From positions 1 through 41,443 of the forward strand of contig JALFUW010000001.1 of NCBI GenBank assembly GCA_022786995.1: a stretch of 41,443 nucleotides of DNA. The letters run 5' to 3'. Positions 14,176-21,594 of the stretch are shown here, one piece after another. The position numbers and the translations under genes were made by a program. The notes under the pieces were generated by a model. The model was not told the origin of the DNA. It did not search any database and was given only the letters and a program-made list of their open reading frames with translations. The stretch is from Clostridiales bacterium. Lineage in GTDB: Bacteria > Bacillota > Clostridia > Oscillospirales > Oscillospiraceae. How positions within the stretch are numbered: the stretch's first letter is position 1; each line of letters opens with the position of its first letter.

Positions 14176-16004
14176 GCCTGTTTGGAAAAAAGAAGAAAGC
14201 ACAGGATACAGGACAGGAATACCGAACAAAGGATTTCTTTGACTGCATTCTGCCGGGAGCCATAAAGTTCTTTGCCAATTATTACATTGTGGGCGACACC
14301 TACCGCTGTGTCTGGGTTATCCGGGAGTATCCCCCCACCACAGAGAAGCAGGCGATTCTTGCCCAGCTTGCCGACCGCACCGGGGTCACCCTGCGGCTGT
14401 ACCACCGCCGGGTCACGCCCGTGGAGGAAAAGCAGATTGTCAACAACGCCGCCCGGAAGAACCGGCTCATGGCGGGAGATCACGATATTACCCAGGCCAT
14501 GGAGGCGGAGGGAAACTTGCAGGATGTGCAGACATTGCTCGCTACCATGCGCAACAACCGGGAGATACTGCTCCATTGCAGCGTATACATGGAGCTGAAA
14601 GCCAAAAGCATGGAGACTTTGGAGCAGCTCCAGTCCCAGATTGCCATGGAGCTGACCCGGGCCAAGATCACGGTGGACAAGCTGACCCTGCGGCAACAGG
14701 AGGGCTTTCTGTCGGTGCTGCCCTTTGGACGGAACCAGTTTGGCGACCAGTACGAGCGTGTTCTGCCTGCCGGTTCCGTTGCCAATATGTACCCCCTGAG
14801 CTTCTCCGGCAAGACCGACCCCAAGGGTTTCTATGTGGGCAGGGACAAGTACGGTACCAACATTCTGGTGGATTTGGACAGAAGAAGCAACGACAAAACT
14901 AACGGCAGCGCCCTGATTCTGGGCAACTCCGGGCAGGGTAAATCCTATCTGATGAAGCTGCTGCTGACCAATTTCCGGGAGTCCGGCAAGGCGGTGATCT
15001 GTCTGGATGTGGAAGCGGAATATGAGGATTTGACAGAAAATTTGGGCGGCTGTTATGTGGATTACATGACCGGGCAGTACATCATTAACCCCTTGGAGCC
15101 GAAGGCATGGTCTGCCGATGGGGATGAGATTGATGAGGAAAGCCCGGAAGCCTTCCGAAAGGTCACCCGGCTGAGCCAGCATATCGCCTTCCTCAAGGAC
15201 TTTTTTCGCAGCTACAAGGACTTCACGGACGCTCAGGTGGACACCATGGAAATCCTGCTGGAAAAGCTGTATGCCCAGCGGGGGATTACGGACAGCACGG
15301 ACTTTTCCCAGCTTACCCCCATCCAGTATCCCGTGATGGCGGAGTTTTACTGGCTGTGCCAGAAGGAGTACCTGGAATACGACCCCAGTGAAAAGCACCT
15401 GTACACCCAGGAAATGCTGCGGGAGATCTGTCTCGGTATCCACTCCATGTGCGTCGGCACAGAGAGCCGGTACTTTAACGGTCACACCAACATTGTGGAT
15501 GACAAATTCCTGTGTTTCGGGGTGAAGGGCCTCATGGATACCAACAAGCGGCTGAAGGACGCTATCCTGTTCAATATCCTGTCCTATATGAGTAACCGGC
15601 TTATTGGCATCGGCAACAGCGTGGCATCCATTGACGAGCTGTACCTGTTTCTGACCAACCAGACCGCCATTGAGTACATCCGCAACTCCATGAAGCGTGT
15701 CCGAAAGAAGGACTCCTGTGTAGTGCTGGCGTCTCAGAACATTGAGGACTTCCTGATCCCCTCCATCCGGGAGTTCACCAAGCCCATGTTCTCCATTCCT
15801 ACCCACCAGTTCCTGTTCTATCCCGGTTCTATCAATCCCAAGGACTATATGGATGCCCTGCAGGTGGATGAAGCGGAGTATGACCTGATCCGAAACCCCG
15901 ACCGGGGCGTGTGCCTCTATCGCTGCGGCGGAGAGCGGTATTATTTGCAGGTACAGGTGCCGGACTACAAGGAAGCTCTGTTCGGAAAAGCGGGAGGAAG
16001 ATAG
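14172..16004 (+). CDS. VirB4-type conjugation ATPase
   Basis: Predicted 610-aa cytoplasmic ATPase that powers type IV secretion assembly and substrate transfer. Walker A is GNSGQGKS (251-258) and Walker B is ASIDELYLF (Asp488, Glu489). Other VirB4 features are the GFYVGRDKYGTNILVDLDRR block before the P-loop, CLDVEAEYEDL after it, and the Q-containing VVLASQNIEDFL motif. The N-terminal region (RTKDFFDCILPGAIKFF) replaces part of the usual domain; typical VirB4 proteins are 700-850 aa, and the preceding gene may supply the rest. The start overlaps the previous stop; the stop TAG shares its G with the next gene's GTG. Confidence 0.9.
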   Translation: MSLFGKKKKAQDTGQEYRTKDFFDCILPGAIKFFANYYIVGDTYRCVWVIREYPPTTEKQAILAQLADRTGVTLRLYHRRVTPVEEKQIVNNAARKNRLMAGDHDITQAMEAEGNLQDVQTLLATMRNNREILLHCSVYMELKAKSMETLEQLQSQIAMELTRAKITVDKLTLRQQEGFLSVLPFGRNQFGDQYERVLPAGSVANMYPLSFSGKTDPKGFYVGRDKYGTNILVDLDRRSNDKTNGSALILGNSGQGKSYLMKLLLTNFRESGKAVICLDVEAEYEDLTENLGGCYVDYMTGQYIINPLEPKAWSADGDEIDEESPEAFRKVTRLSQHIAFLKDFFRSYKDFTDAQVDTMEILLEKLYAQRGITDSTDFSQLTPIQYPVMAEFYWLCQKEYLEYDPSEKHLYTQEMLREICLGIHSMCVGTESRYFNGHTNIVDDKFLCFGVKGLMDTNKRLKDAILFNILSYMSNRLIGIGNSVASIDELYLFLTNQTAIEYIRNSMKRVRKKDSCVVLASQNIEDFLIPSIREFTKPMFSIPTHQFLFYPGSINPKDYMDALQVDEAEYDLIRNPDRGVCLYRCGGERYYLQVQVPDYKEALFGKAGGR

Positions 16005-17041
16005 TGGGTATCTCAGTCGGCGCGGCGCTTAAGAAAATCGCTGTGGCGCTGGTATCAGACAAGAAAACGCTGAAAAATATTGCTATGGCTGCCCTCGTAA
16101 TCATAGTCGCCCTGCTCATGCCCATGGCTGCCATCATCGCCGTGTTCAGCGGCACTCTGGAACTGGATGTTGCCGCGCTGCAAGAGCAAATTGCCGAGGA
16201 GATGTCCGACAGCGACCGGCAGATGCTCCAGCAGGTGGAGGACAACATGAACGCCATCCAGACCGCCCTGCGGGAAGCGGACATGGCAAGCCGTGTCAAG
16301 GAAGCCCAGGTGCTGTACATCCTCGCCCTATACGACCATTCCAGCCAGCCGGGATTCGTGTCCCGGCTGGTTAGCTGTTTCCAGCCGGAGCAGACGGATG
16401 ACCAGCTCATCGCCGCTGTCAACAGCGCCTTCGGCACGAACATTGTCACGGAGGACTTTACGAAACTGGTGGGCAATGTGCGTTCTCAGTATGTGGACAC
16501 CTCGAATTTTGTGTATCCCACCACCAAGAACAATCTGGACTTAGTGCAGTGGGCGATTGCGGCGGAGGCGGCAGGCTGGGGCTATGTGTGGGGCACCTTC
16601 GGGCAGGTGCTGACGAGGGACGCGCTGGCAGCCAAGGTTGCCCAGTACCCGGACAACGTAGGCATCTATGAGGAGTACATCCGCAGCCACTATCTGGGCA
16701 AACGCACAGCGGACTGCGCCGGATTTATCAAGGGCTACTGCTGGTACAACCCGGAAACCGATTCGGTCAGCTATGCCACCAACGGAATGCCAGATATGGG
16801 TGCTGACCAGATGTACCGGACAGCAACAGTGAAGGGACCCATCTCCACCATGCCGGAGATTCCGGGGCTGGCTGTGTGGCATCAAGGTCATATCGGCATC
16901 TACATTGGAAATGGCTATGCAATCGAGGCCATGGGTACCCGGTATGGTGTGGTAAAGACCCGTGTAGCCGCCCGCAGCTGGACCCACTGGCTGAAAATTC
17001 CCTACATCAACTACATTGAGGAAACGGAGGAAAGCCCATGA
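16004..17041 (+). CDS. NlpC/P60-type cell-wall hydrolase of the transfer system (VirB1-like)
   Basis: Predicted 345-aa membrane-anchored peptidoglycan hydrolase that would open the wall for the conjugation channel. GTG 16004 is chosen for the GGGAGGAAG site (15992-16000). A membrane helix (IAMAALVIIVALLMPMAAII) lies at ~26-50. A helical stalk (~60-170) follows, then an NlpC/P60-like domain with Cys238 (RTADCAGFIKGYCW) and His296 (WHQGHIGIYIGNG). Here the order of the catalytic motifs and the spacing fit the family. Sits between VirB4 and a pentapeptide protein, with an ATGA overlap at the end. Confidence 0.85.
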   Translation: MGISVGAALKKIAVALVSDKKTLKNIAMAALVIIVALLMPMAAIIAVFSGTLELDVAALQEQIAEEMSDSDRQMLQQVEDNMNAIQTALREADMASRVKEAQVLYILALYDHSSQPGFVSRLVSCFQPEQTDDQLIAAVNSAFGTNIVTEDFTKLVGNVRSQYVDTSNFVYPTTKNNLDLVQWAIAAEAAGWGYVWGTFGQVLTRDALAAKVAQYPDNVGIYEEYIRSHYLGKRTADCAGFIKGYCWYNPETDSVSYATNGMPDMGADQMYRTATVKGPISTMPEIPGLAVWHQGHIGIYIGNGYAIEAMGTRYGVVKTRVAARSWTHWLKIPYINYIEETEESP

Positions 17042-17865
17042 GAATCAATGCAGCCTTTCAAGGTAAGCAGCTATCTATGGAGGAAGAACCTTGTGAAGTC
17101 AGGAAGGTCATCTCCCTGCCGGATAAGGAGTACGCCTTTTTCAAAAAGCATCTGATGTATGAATATGATTTCCTCCGCAAGAACGCGGATCAGATGGGCT
17201 TTCGTAACGGAACCCGACAGTGCGTCCTTGTCATGGGGGAATCCTCTGAGGATGGTGTTCTGGTGGATAGCAGTGGCTATGGCTATGCCCGGTACACCGC
17301 GCCCTTTCTGGGTGCCAGAAGTTACATGACCCTGCGGGAGCAGAATCTGCAGGCAAACGGGGAACTGAAACACCTGACATCGGATGACCTTGCTATCCTC
17401 CACGCCAAGCACACCCTGTGGGTTTATGGTGTGGGCGGAGAACAGGCGGATTTCTCCCATTGCCGAATCGCGGGACTGTCCTTTGGGGATATGCAGTTCA
17501 ATGGCGCCTGCTTCCGGGACGCGGTTTTGGAGGATGTGGATTTGAGTGGCGCGGGGGTCTGCAATGCGGACTTTACCGGGGCGCGGTTTGTCCATTGCAG
17601 GATGGATGGTATTGCGGCAGAGGAATGCGATTTCCGGGATGCTGTGTTTGAAAACTGCACGCTGGCCCAAGCCCATCTTGCCCACAGCAACCTGATCGGG
17701 GCAGCCATGAAGGACTGCATCCTCTGCGGCGCGGATTTGCGGAACTGCTGTGTGGAAAACCTCAGTCTGGAAGATACCGAGCTGGAGGATGCGTATACCC
17801 AGGGAATCGTGGAAAAGGAACAGGATTGGGAGCGAAGCAGTGGTCCCTGCATGACAATGGGATGA
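17038..17865 (+). CDS. Pentapeptide-repeat protein
   Basis: Predicted 275 aa. The first ~135 residues form an unassigned globular domain (EVRKVISLPDKEYAFFKKHL, then MGESSEDGVLVDSSGYGYAR). Residues ~140-255 contain pentapeptide repeats A(D/N)(L/F)xx: ADFSHC, ACFRDAVLEDVDLSGAGVCN, ADFTGARF, ADLRNC. Such repeats fold into a right-handed square helix, sometimes a DNA mimic. No signal or membrane segment is seen, so the product is cytoplasmic. Start overlaps the hydrolase stop. The function in conjugation is unknown; protection of gyrase or blocking of a host enzyme is possible but unproven. Confidence 0.75.
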   Translation: MRINAAFQGKQLSMEEEPCEVRKVISLPDKEYAFFKKHLMYEYDFLRKNADQMGFRNGTRQCVLVMGESSEDGVLVDSSGYGYARYTAPFLGARSYMTLREQNLQANGELKHLTSDDLAILHAKHTLWVYGVGGEQADFSHCRIAGLSFGDMQFNGACFRDAVLEDVDLSGAGVCNADFTGARFVHCRMDGIAAEECDFRDAVFENCTLAQAHLAHSNLIGAAMKDCILCGADLRNCCVENLSLEDTELEDAYTQGIVEKEQDWERSSGPCMTMG

Positions 17866-17976
17866 TTTATTGCTTGTGCTTCGGTTCCCGGATGCTTCTT
17901 TGTTGCTTTCTGTGAATAGCTATTGTGAGTTTCTTACGGTATGCTTGGCTTGCAAATCAGGAAAGGAGTAAGACCC

Positions 17977-18300
17977 ATGGAAGCAACCCGCAACCTGTGC
18001 GCCCAGATCCCCATCTCCCTGCATGACAGGGTCAGGGAGGAGCGGGAGTCACTGGGGCAATCCCTCAGCGAATACGTCACCCAAATTCTCAAAGAACATT
18101 TTGAAGGAGGAAAAACCACTATGGCGGCAACCAAAACCCTTGCGTTCCAGATCCCCGAGGAACTGGATCTGCGGATCAAGCAGTATCTCGCGGCGGAGAA
18201 GGAGCGTACCGGGAAGAGGGTCAGTCAGCGGGAGTTTATCGTCGGGCTTATCGAGCAGGCGCTGGATGCCTATGAAGCAGCGGGTACCACCGCTGAGTAA
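17977..18300 (+). CDS. Tandem ribbon-helix-helix protein with internal start
   Basis: Predicted 107 aa made of two RHH-like units: residues 1-45 (NLCAQIPISLHDRVREERES, then LGQSLSEYVTQIL) and 49-103 (TLAFQIPEELDLRIKQYLAA, then SQREFIVGLIEQAL). Each has the short beta-strand and two helices of a DNA-binding RHH fold. ATG 17977 follows GAAAGGAG. Inside the gene, AAGGAGG (18104-18110) precedes an in-frame ATG at 18121, so a 59-aa product with only the second unit may also be made. A likely regulator or relaxosome factor. A hairpin terminator follows. Confidence 0.7.
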   Translation: MEATRNLCAQIPISLHDRVREERESLGQSLSEYVTQILKEHFEGGKTTMAATKTLAFQIPEELDLRIKQYLAAEKERTGKRVSQREFIVGLIEQALDAYEAAGTTAE

Positions 18301-18314
18301 CATTCACCTATACC

Positions 18315-18346
18315 GCCGGGGGTAACATGCCTCCGGCAATCTTTTT
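18315..18346 (+). terminator. Terminator or attenuator after the RHH gene
   Basis: GCCGGGGG (18315-18322) pairs with CCTCCGGC (18330-18337, one wobble) around a 7-base loop, followed by AATCTTTTTA. It lies 34 bases before the next ATG, so the downstream operon may have its own transcription or depend on read-through. Confidence 0.6.
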
Positions 18347-18370
18347 ATTTCAAAATAGGAGGTCATCACT

Positions 18371-18598
18371 ATGAAAAAGTGCATTATGGTCAGTTATGAG
18401 GAAGAAAAGCTGCTGGCGCTGCGCATGTACGCAGAGCAGCGGGGCGCTTCTGTTGAGGAGGAGCTGGCGCAGGCTGCGGAGGCGATGTATCAGAAAATTG
18501 TCCCCGCCAATGTCCGTGCCTTTGTGGACATGAAGGTGGAGAGCCAGAAGCCCAAGAAAAAGGCGCGGGATGTTCCTTCCTCTGCTGTCGGGGACTAA
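18371..18598 (+). CDS. Small helical protein (DUF6103-like)
   Basis: Predicted 75 aa with a good site (TAGGAGG) 11 bases before ATG 18371. The sequence (MKKCIMVSYEEEKLLALRMY, then VEEELAQAAEAMYQKIVP) is one long charged helical stretch followed by a basic tail (KPKKKARD). Matches a small protein family repeatedly seen in Firmicutes conjugative elements; I recall it as DUF6103. The dimeric coiled-coil appearance hints at DNA binding. Function unknown. Confidence 0.7.
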   Translation: MKKCIMVSYEEEKLLALRMYAEQRGASVEEELAQAAEAMYQKIVPANVRAFVDMKVESQKPKKKARDVPSSAVGD

Positions 18599-18600
18599 GT

Positions 18601-18810
18601 GTGGAGGAACGAATCACACGGGGAAAGGCAATCCGGCTGAAATGTCTGGATTGTTGCTGCGGCAGTGCGTTGGAGGTTCGTTTGTGCGAATGCCGGAAAT
18701 GTCCGCTCTGGCGGTATCGCATGGGGCGGGAATCCACGCAGGATGCGCGGGAGTTTGAACCAAAGGGTGCGGGTGAAGTCCCTGCCCACCCGGGAGGGAA
18801 AGAAGCGTGA
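18601..18810 (+). CDS. Small zinc-ribbon-like protein
   Basis: Predicted 69 aa from GTG 18601, two bases after the previous stop. The core KAIRLKCLDCCCGSALEVRL followed by CECRKCPLWRYRMGR has paired cysteines and the CPLWxYRMGR signature common in small conjugative-element and phage proteins. The cysteine pairs (CLDC, CECRKC) imply a zinc ribbon or knuckle, probably nucleic-acid binding. The C-terminus is low complexity. No strong ribosome site; translation is likely coupled to the upstream gene. Confidence 0.65.
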   Translation: MEERITRGKAIRLKCLDCCCGSALEVRLCECRKCPLWRYRMGRESTQDAREFEPKGAGEVPAHPGGKEA

Positions 18811-18875
18811 AAACACGGGCATACGCAGAAAAATCCGGCTTCCCCAGCCCCTTCCGCATGGCGGTCAGGTGGTGA
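18807..18875 (+). CDS. Possible 22-aa coupled peptide
   Basis: A GTG at 18807 overlaps the previous stop (GTGA) and opens a short frame (MKTRAYAEKSGFPSPFRM, then AVRW) with GGGAGGGA upstream (18791-18798). It ends 6 bases before the amidoligase TTG. The overlap and ribosome site are what a real coupled mini-gene shows, but the length makes it uncertain. Confidence 0.35.
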   Translation: MKTRAYAEKSGFPSPFRMAVRW

Positions 18876-18881
18876 TGGTGT

Positions 18882-19910
18882 TTGCGGGATCAGAATTTCG
18901 GCATCGAGATCGAAATGACGGGAATTACCCGGAGCGCGGCAGCGAAAATCATCTCAGGACATTTCGGAACCACGGCTACCCATGTAGGCGGCACCTACGA
19001 CACCTATACGGTGGAGGACGATACCGGCCGGAAATGGAAGGTGGTCAGCGATGCCAGCATTCAGTGCCAGTCCCGGGGAGAACGAACCGCCAGCCGCCTG
19101 TACGCAGTGGAGGTGGTGTCGCCTATCTGCAAGTATGAGGATATTGAAACCATCCAACAGCTGGTGCGGGAACTGCGCCGGGGCGGAGCCAGAGTGAACG
19201 ACAGCTGCGGCATCCACATCCATGTGGACGCGTCCCGGCATGACCCCAAAACCCTGCGGAACATCGTCAACATCATGGCGTCCAAGGAGGATCTGCTGTA
19301 CAAGGCTCTGAAGGTGCAGATCGACCGGGAGTATTACTGCCAGAAGGCAGACCTTCGGTTTCTGGAGGATGTGAACCTGAAACGTCCCAAGTCTATGTCC
19401 GAATTTGAAACCCTGTGGTACAACGGATCTTCCCGGCGGGGTATTCACTATGACAGCACCCGATATCATGCTCTGAATCTGCACAGCGTGTTCAGCAAGG
19501 AAACCATTGAGTTTCGTATGTTTAATTCTACCCTACATGCCGGGGAAGTCAAGAGCTACATTCAGCTCTGTCTCGCAATTTCCCATCAGGCGCTGATCCA
19601 GCAGCGGGCCATGCGCACCAGAACCCAGTCCGAGAACGAAAAGTACACCTTCCGCACCTGGCTTCTGCGGCTGGGGCTGATTGGCGATGAGTTCAAAACC
19701 GCCCGCCAGCACCTGCTGAAAAATCTGGACGGCAATATCGCGTGGAAGGATCCTGCTCAGGCCATCCGCCAGCGGGAGCGGCAGATGCAGCAGAGGTTAG
19801 AGCAGTCCCGTGAATCGCAAGCGGTTTCTGTTGTCGAGCCGGATACTGTGCAGGAAGTTAATCAGCGGCAGGAGGGGACTCCTGCTTTTTCTATGGAAGA
19901 ACAATGTTAG
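18882..19910 (+). CDS. Amidoligase (COOH-NH2 ligase, glutamine-synthetase-like fold)
   Basis: Predicted 342 aa. The amidoligase family forms amide or isopeptide bonds using ATP with a glutamine synthetase/GCS-like fold. Motifs seen: FGIEIEMTG at the N-terminus (metal-binding ExE), CGIHIHVDAS (~110), and TIEFRMFNSTLHAGEV (~210). Residues ~300-342 are Gln/Glu-rich and probably disordered. The start is TTG 18882 because the conserved N-terminus begins there and no other start exists in frame; AGGTGG lies upstream. The next gene is a gamma-glutamylcyclotransferase-like protein. Amidoligases and such cyclotransferases are known to occur together in mobile elements, as a make/break pair for an unknown peptide or tag. 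Confidence 0.85.
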   Translation: MRDQNFGIEIEMTGITRSAAAKIISGHFGTTATHVGGTYDTYTVEDDTGRKWKVVSDASIQCQSRGERTASRLYAVEVVSPICKYEDIETIQQLVRELRRGGARVNDSCGIHIHVDASRHDPKTLRNIVNIMASKEDLLYKALKVQIDREYYCQKADLRFLEDVNLKRPKSMSEFETLWYNGSSRRGIHYDSTRYHALNLHSVFSKETIEFRMFNSTLHAGEVKSYIQLCLAISHQALIQQRAMRTRTQSENEKYTFRTWLLRLGLIGDEFKTARQHLLKNLDGNIAWKDPAQAIRQRERQMQQRLEQSRESQAVSVVEPDTVQEVNQRQEGTPAFSMEEQC

Positions 19911-19918
19911 GAGGAATC

Positions 19919-20410
19919 ATGGCAAAGTTATACGTTGCCTACGGCAGCAATCTGAATAAGAACCAAATGCGGGGACGCTGTCCGGAATCTGAATTTGTAG
20001 GAACGGGTGTGGTGGAGAATTATGAACTGCAGTTCAAAGGTTCCCTTCACGGTGCCCATGCGACCATTGCGCCCAAGGAAGGGTCATCCGTACCCGTCGG
20101 CGTTTGGAAAATTCAGAAACGGGATGAATCCCGTTTGGATTTGTACGAGGGGTATAACCCGAAGGGCTACTGCTACTACAACAAGGAACAGATTCCTGTG
20201 AAGATGGGCGATGGCAGTACCCTCACTGGCATGGGCTACATTATGGACCCCCGGATGGATTTCGGAAACCCCAGCAAGAGCTACTATGACATCGTCCGTC
20301 AGGGCTATGCGGACTGCGGGCTGGATACGGCTGTGCTGGATCAGGCGGTGAGCGACAGCCTGGAGCTGGCGCGGCAGAGAATGGAGTGTGAGGATATGCG
20401 TTTTTTCTAG
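19919..20410 (+). CDS. Gamma-glutamylcyclotransferase (AIG2/GGCT) family protein
   Basis: Predicted 163 aa. The YGSNLN motif near the N-terminus (KLYVAYGSNLNKNQM) is the substrate-binding loop of the GGCT fold, and Glu in RLDLYEGYNPKGY is the expected catalytic acid. Members cleave gamma-glutamyl amides with release of 5-oxoproline. ATG 19919 is chosen because AGGAGG (19909-19914) is ideally placed; an upstream start at 19904 would overlap the amidoligase. Being next to an amidoligase, it may reverse or trim the bond that enzyme makes. Cytoplasmic. Confidence 0.87.
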   Translation: MAKLYVAYGSNLNKNQMRGRCPESEFVGTGVVENYELQFKGSLHGAHATIAPKEGSSVPVGVWKIQKRDESRLDLYEGYNPKGYCYYNKEQIPVKMGDGSTLTGMGYIMDPRMDFGNPSKSYYDIVRQGYADCGLDTAVLDQAVSDSLELARQRMECEDMRFF

Positions 20411-20421
20411 GGGGAATCTGT

Positions 20422-20820
20422 TTGTCGAAGCAAAAACGTCTGAAAAAAGAGCTGGGCACCGGCTATCGGTTTGAACAGCGGTTCTCCGCGAAGAATCTGG
20501 CCCGGCTTCTGGAACGGCTGGAGGGGAGCAACCATTTTCGTGTGGTGGCAATCCTGACGGCAGGCGCTGTGCGCTTAGAAGCGGTGGTGTACTGGGACAA
20601 CGGCAAATACAGTCTCGGATACGACCTGATGGTGAAGGACACGCCCTTCAGCCCGGAGTGGATCTGCTATGAGAACCTGCCCGACCCGGTGCGCTACGAT
20701 GCCTGGAATTTGGAACGGGAGATGTTCCAGGTGCTGAACCGGGCGGTGGAGAAATTTGGCCTGAGCTATACGGAATGCCGCTTCCCCAAGCTAGACGGCA
20801 GCAGCGTAAAGCGAAAGTAA
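20422..20820 (+). CDS. Conserved conjugative-element protein, function unknown
   Basis: Predicted 132-aa soluble protein starting at TTG 20422, with GGGGGAA about 8 bases upstream. It starts basic (SKQKRLKKELG), followed by a mixed alpha/beta body (VVAILTAGAVRLEAVVYWDN, then YSLGYDLMVKD, WICYENLPDPVRYDAWNLER). No membrane helix, cysteine cluster or known motif. Same strand and close spacing place it in the amidoligase/GGCT operon. I do not recognise the family. Confidence 0.65.
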   Translation: MSKQKRLKKELGTGYRFEQRFSAKNLARLLERLEGSNHFRVVAILTAGAVRLEAVVYWDNGKYSLGYDLMVKDTPFSPEWICYENLPDPVRYDAWNLEREMFQVLNRAVEKFGLSYTECRFPKLDGSSVKRK

Positions 20821-20856
20821 GTGTCCAAGCAAGGGATTGATTTGGAGGTGAAAGCA

Positions 20857-20940
20857 GTGAAAAAGAAGCTGATGATTGCGTTGGCATCTCTGGCGGTGAT
20901 CGGCGCGGCTGTGGCAGGCTTCCTTCATCGGAAGCGGTAA
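20857..20940 (+). CDS. 27-aa single-span membrane peptide
   Basis: GTG 20857 follows TTGGAGGTG. It encodes KKKLMIALASLAVIGAAVAG plus FLHRKR: positive start, one hydrophobic helix, positive end. An in-frame GTG at 20821 would give 39 aa. This could be a real small membrane protein that ends the operon just before the candidate oriT, but small size limits confidence. Confidence 0.35.
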   Translation: MKKKLMIALASLAVIGAAVAGFLHRKR

Positions 20941-21179
20941 AAACGGTGGGTCGAAAAACAAGCAGGAGAAAGGGTGTGGGTCGTAAACGCCCCACACCGA
21001 GTCTACAGGGGCGGGCAACGCCCGCCCCGCAACGGGTTTTCGGATTCAGGAACTGTGGGTCGGTTCGCAGGGGGTGGGGTTGCACTGTGGGTCACGGAAG
21101 GCGGATTCCCTTAGTGCCCCAACAAATTCGCGCGGGTCAGACTGTGGGTCGTACCCAAAACAGGAGGTGTTTTGACATT
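20941..21179. other. Repeat-rich intergenic region, candidate oriT/relaxosome site
   Basis: Non-coding DNA just upstream of the relaxosome and relaxase genes. GTGGGTC recurs five times on the same strand: GGTGGGTC 20945, TGTGGGTC 20975, and CTGTGGGTC at 21053, 21085 and 21142. Two perfect hairpins are present: GGTGTGGG/CCCACACC (20973-20980 with 20991-20998) and GGGGCGGGC/GCCCGCCCC (21008-21016 with 21020-21028, loop AAC). Iterated sites plus inverted repeats beside mobilization genes is the usual design of an origin of transfer. The nick site is not identified. Confidence 0.45.
21008..21028. repeat. GC-rich palindrome with 3-base loop
   Basis: Perfect 9-bp stem GGGGCGGGC, loop AAC, GCCCGCCCC. 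Short GC-rich palindromes of this form are often dispersed in genomes of this bacterial group, so it may be an independent repeat that landed in the region. Confidence 0.55.
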
Positions 21180-21590
21180 ATGGCAGAAAAAACAGAAGGC
21201 AAGCGGAAATTCGCACTCTGGATTGGAGAATCCACGCTGGAGCAGGTGCGCAAGTGGTATAAGGCGGACAACTGCTCCAGCCAGAGGGAGTTTATTGACA
21301 AGGCTATCCATTTTTACATCGGGTTTATTTCCTCGGAAAACAGCAGCGATTACCTGCCGAAGATCATTATTTCCACCCTCAAAGGCATCGTGAATGACAG
21401 CGATAATCGGATCAGCCGCATCCTGTTCAAGCTGGCGGTGGAGCAGGCAATCACCATGAACGTGGTGGCTGCTACCTGCAATATCAGCCGGGAGCAACTG
21501 GATAAGCTCCGGGGTACCTGTGTCGCTCAGGTGAAGCGAACCAACGGAAGCTACTCCTTTGAGGATGCCTTTGACTTCCAGAAACGGTAG
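21180..21590 (+). CDS. Relaxosome accessory protein (probable)
   Basis: Predicted 136 aa. ATG 21180 lies after AGGAGGTG (21161-21168). The N-terminal half (GKRKFALWIGESTLEQVRKW, then SSQREFIDKAIHFYIGF) looks like a ribbon-helix-helix unit. The C-terminal half is helical (IISTLKGIVNDSDNRISRIL, then VEQAITMNVVAA). Located between the repeat-rich region and the relaxase, four bases before the latter, it most likely binds oriT and assists nicking. No enzyme motif. The role is inferred from position and fold. Confidence 0.7.
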   Translation: MAEKTEGKRKFALWIGESTLEQVRKWYKADNCSSQREFIDKAIHFYIGFISSENSSDYLPKIIISTLKGIVNDSDNRISRILFKLAVEQAITMNVVAATCNISREQLDKLRGTCVAQVKRTNGSYSFEDAFDFQKR

Positions 21591-21594
21591 CTGA

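Noticed and set aside
14094..15806. Long (570 aa) minus-strand ORF
   Set aside because: It lies wholly opposite the VirB4 gene, which has intact ATPase motifs; a shadow of biased codon use.
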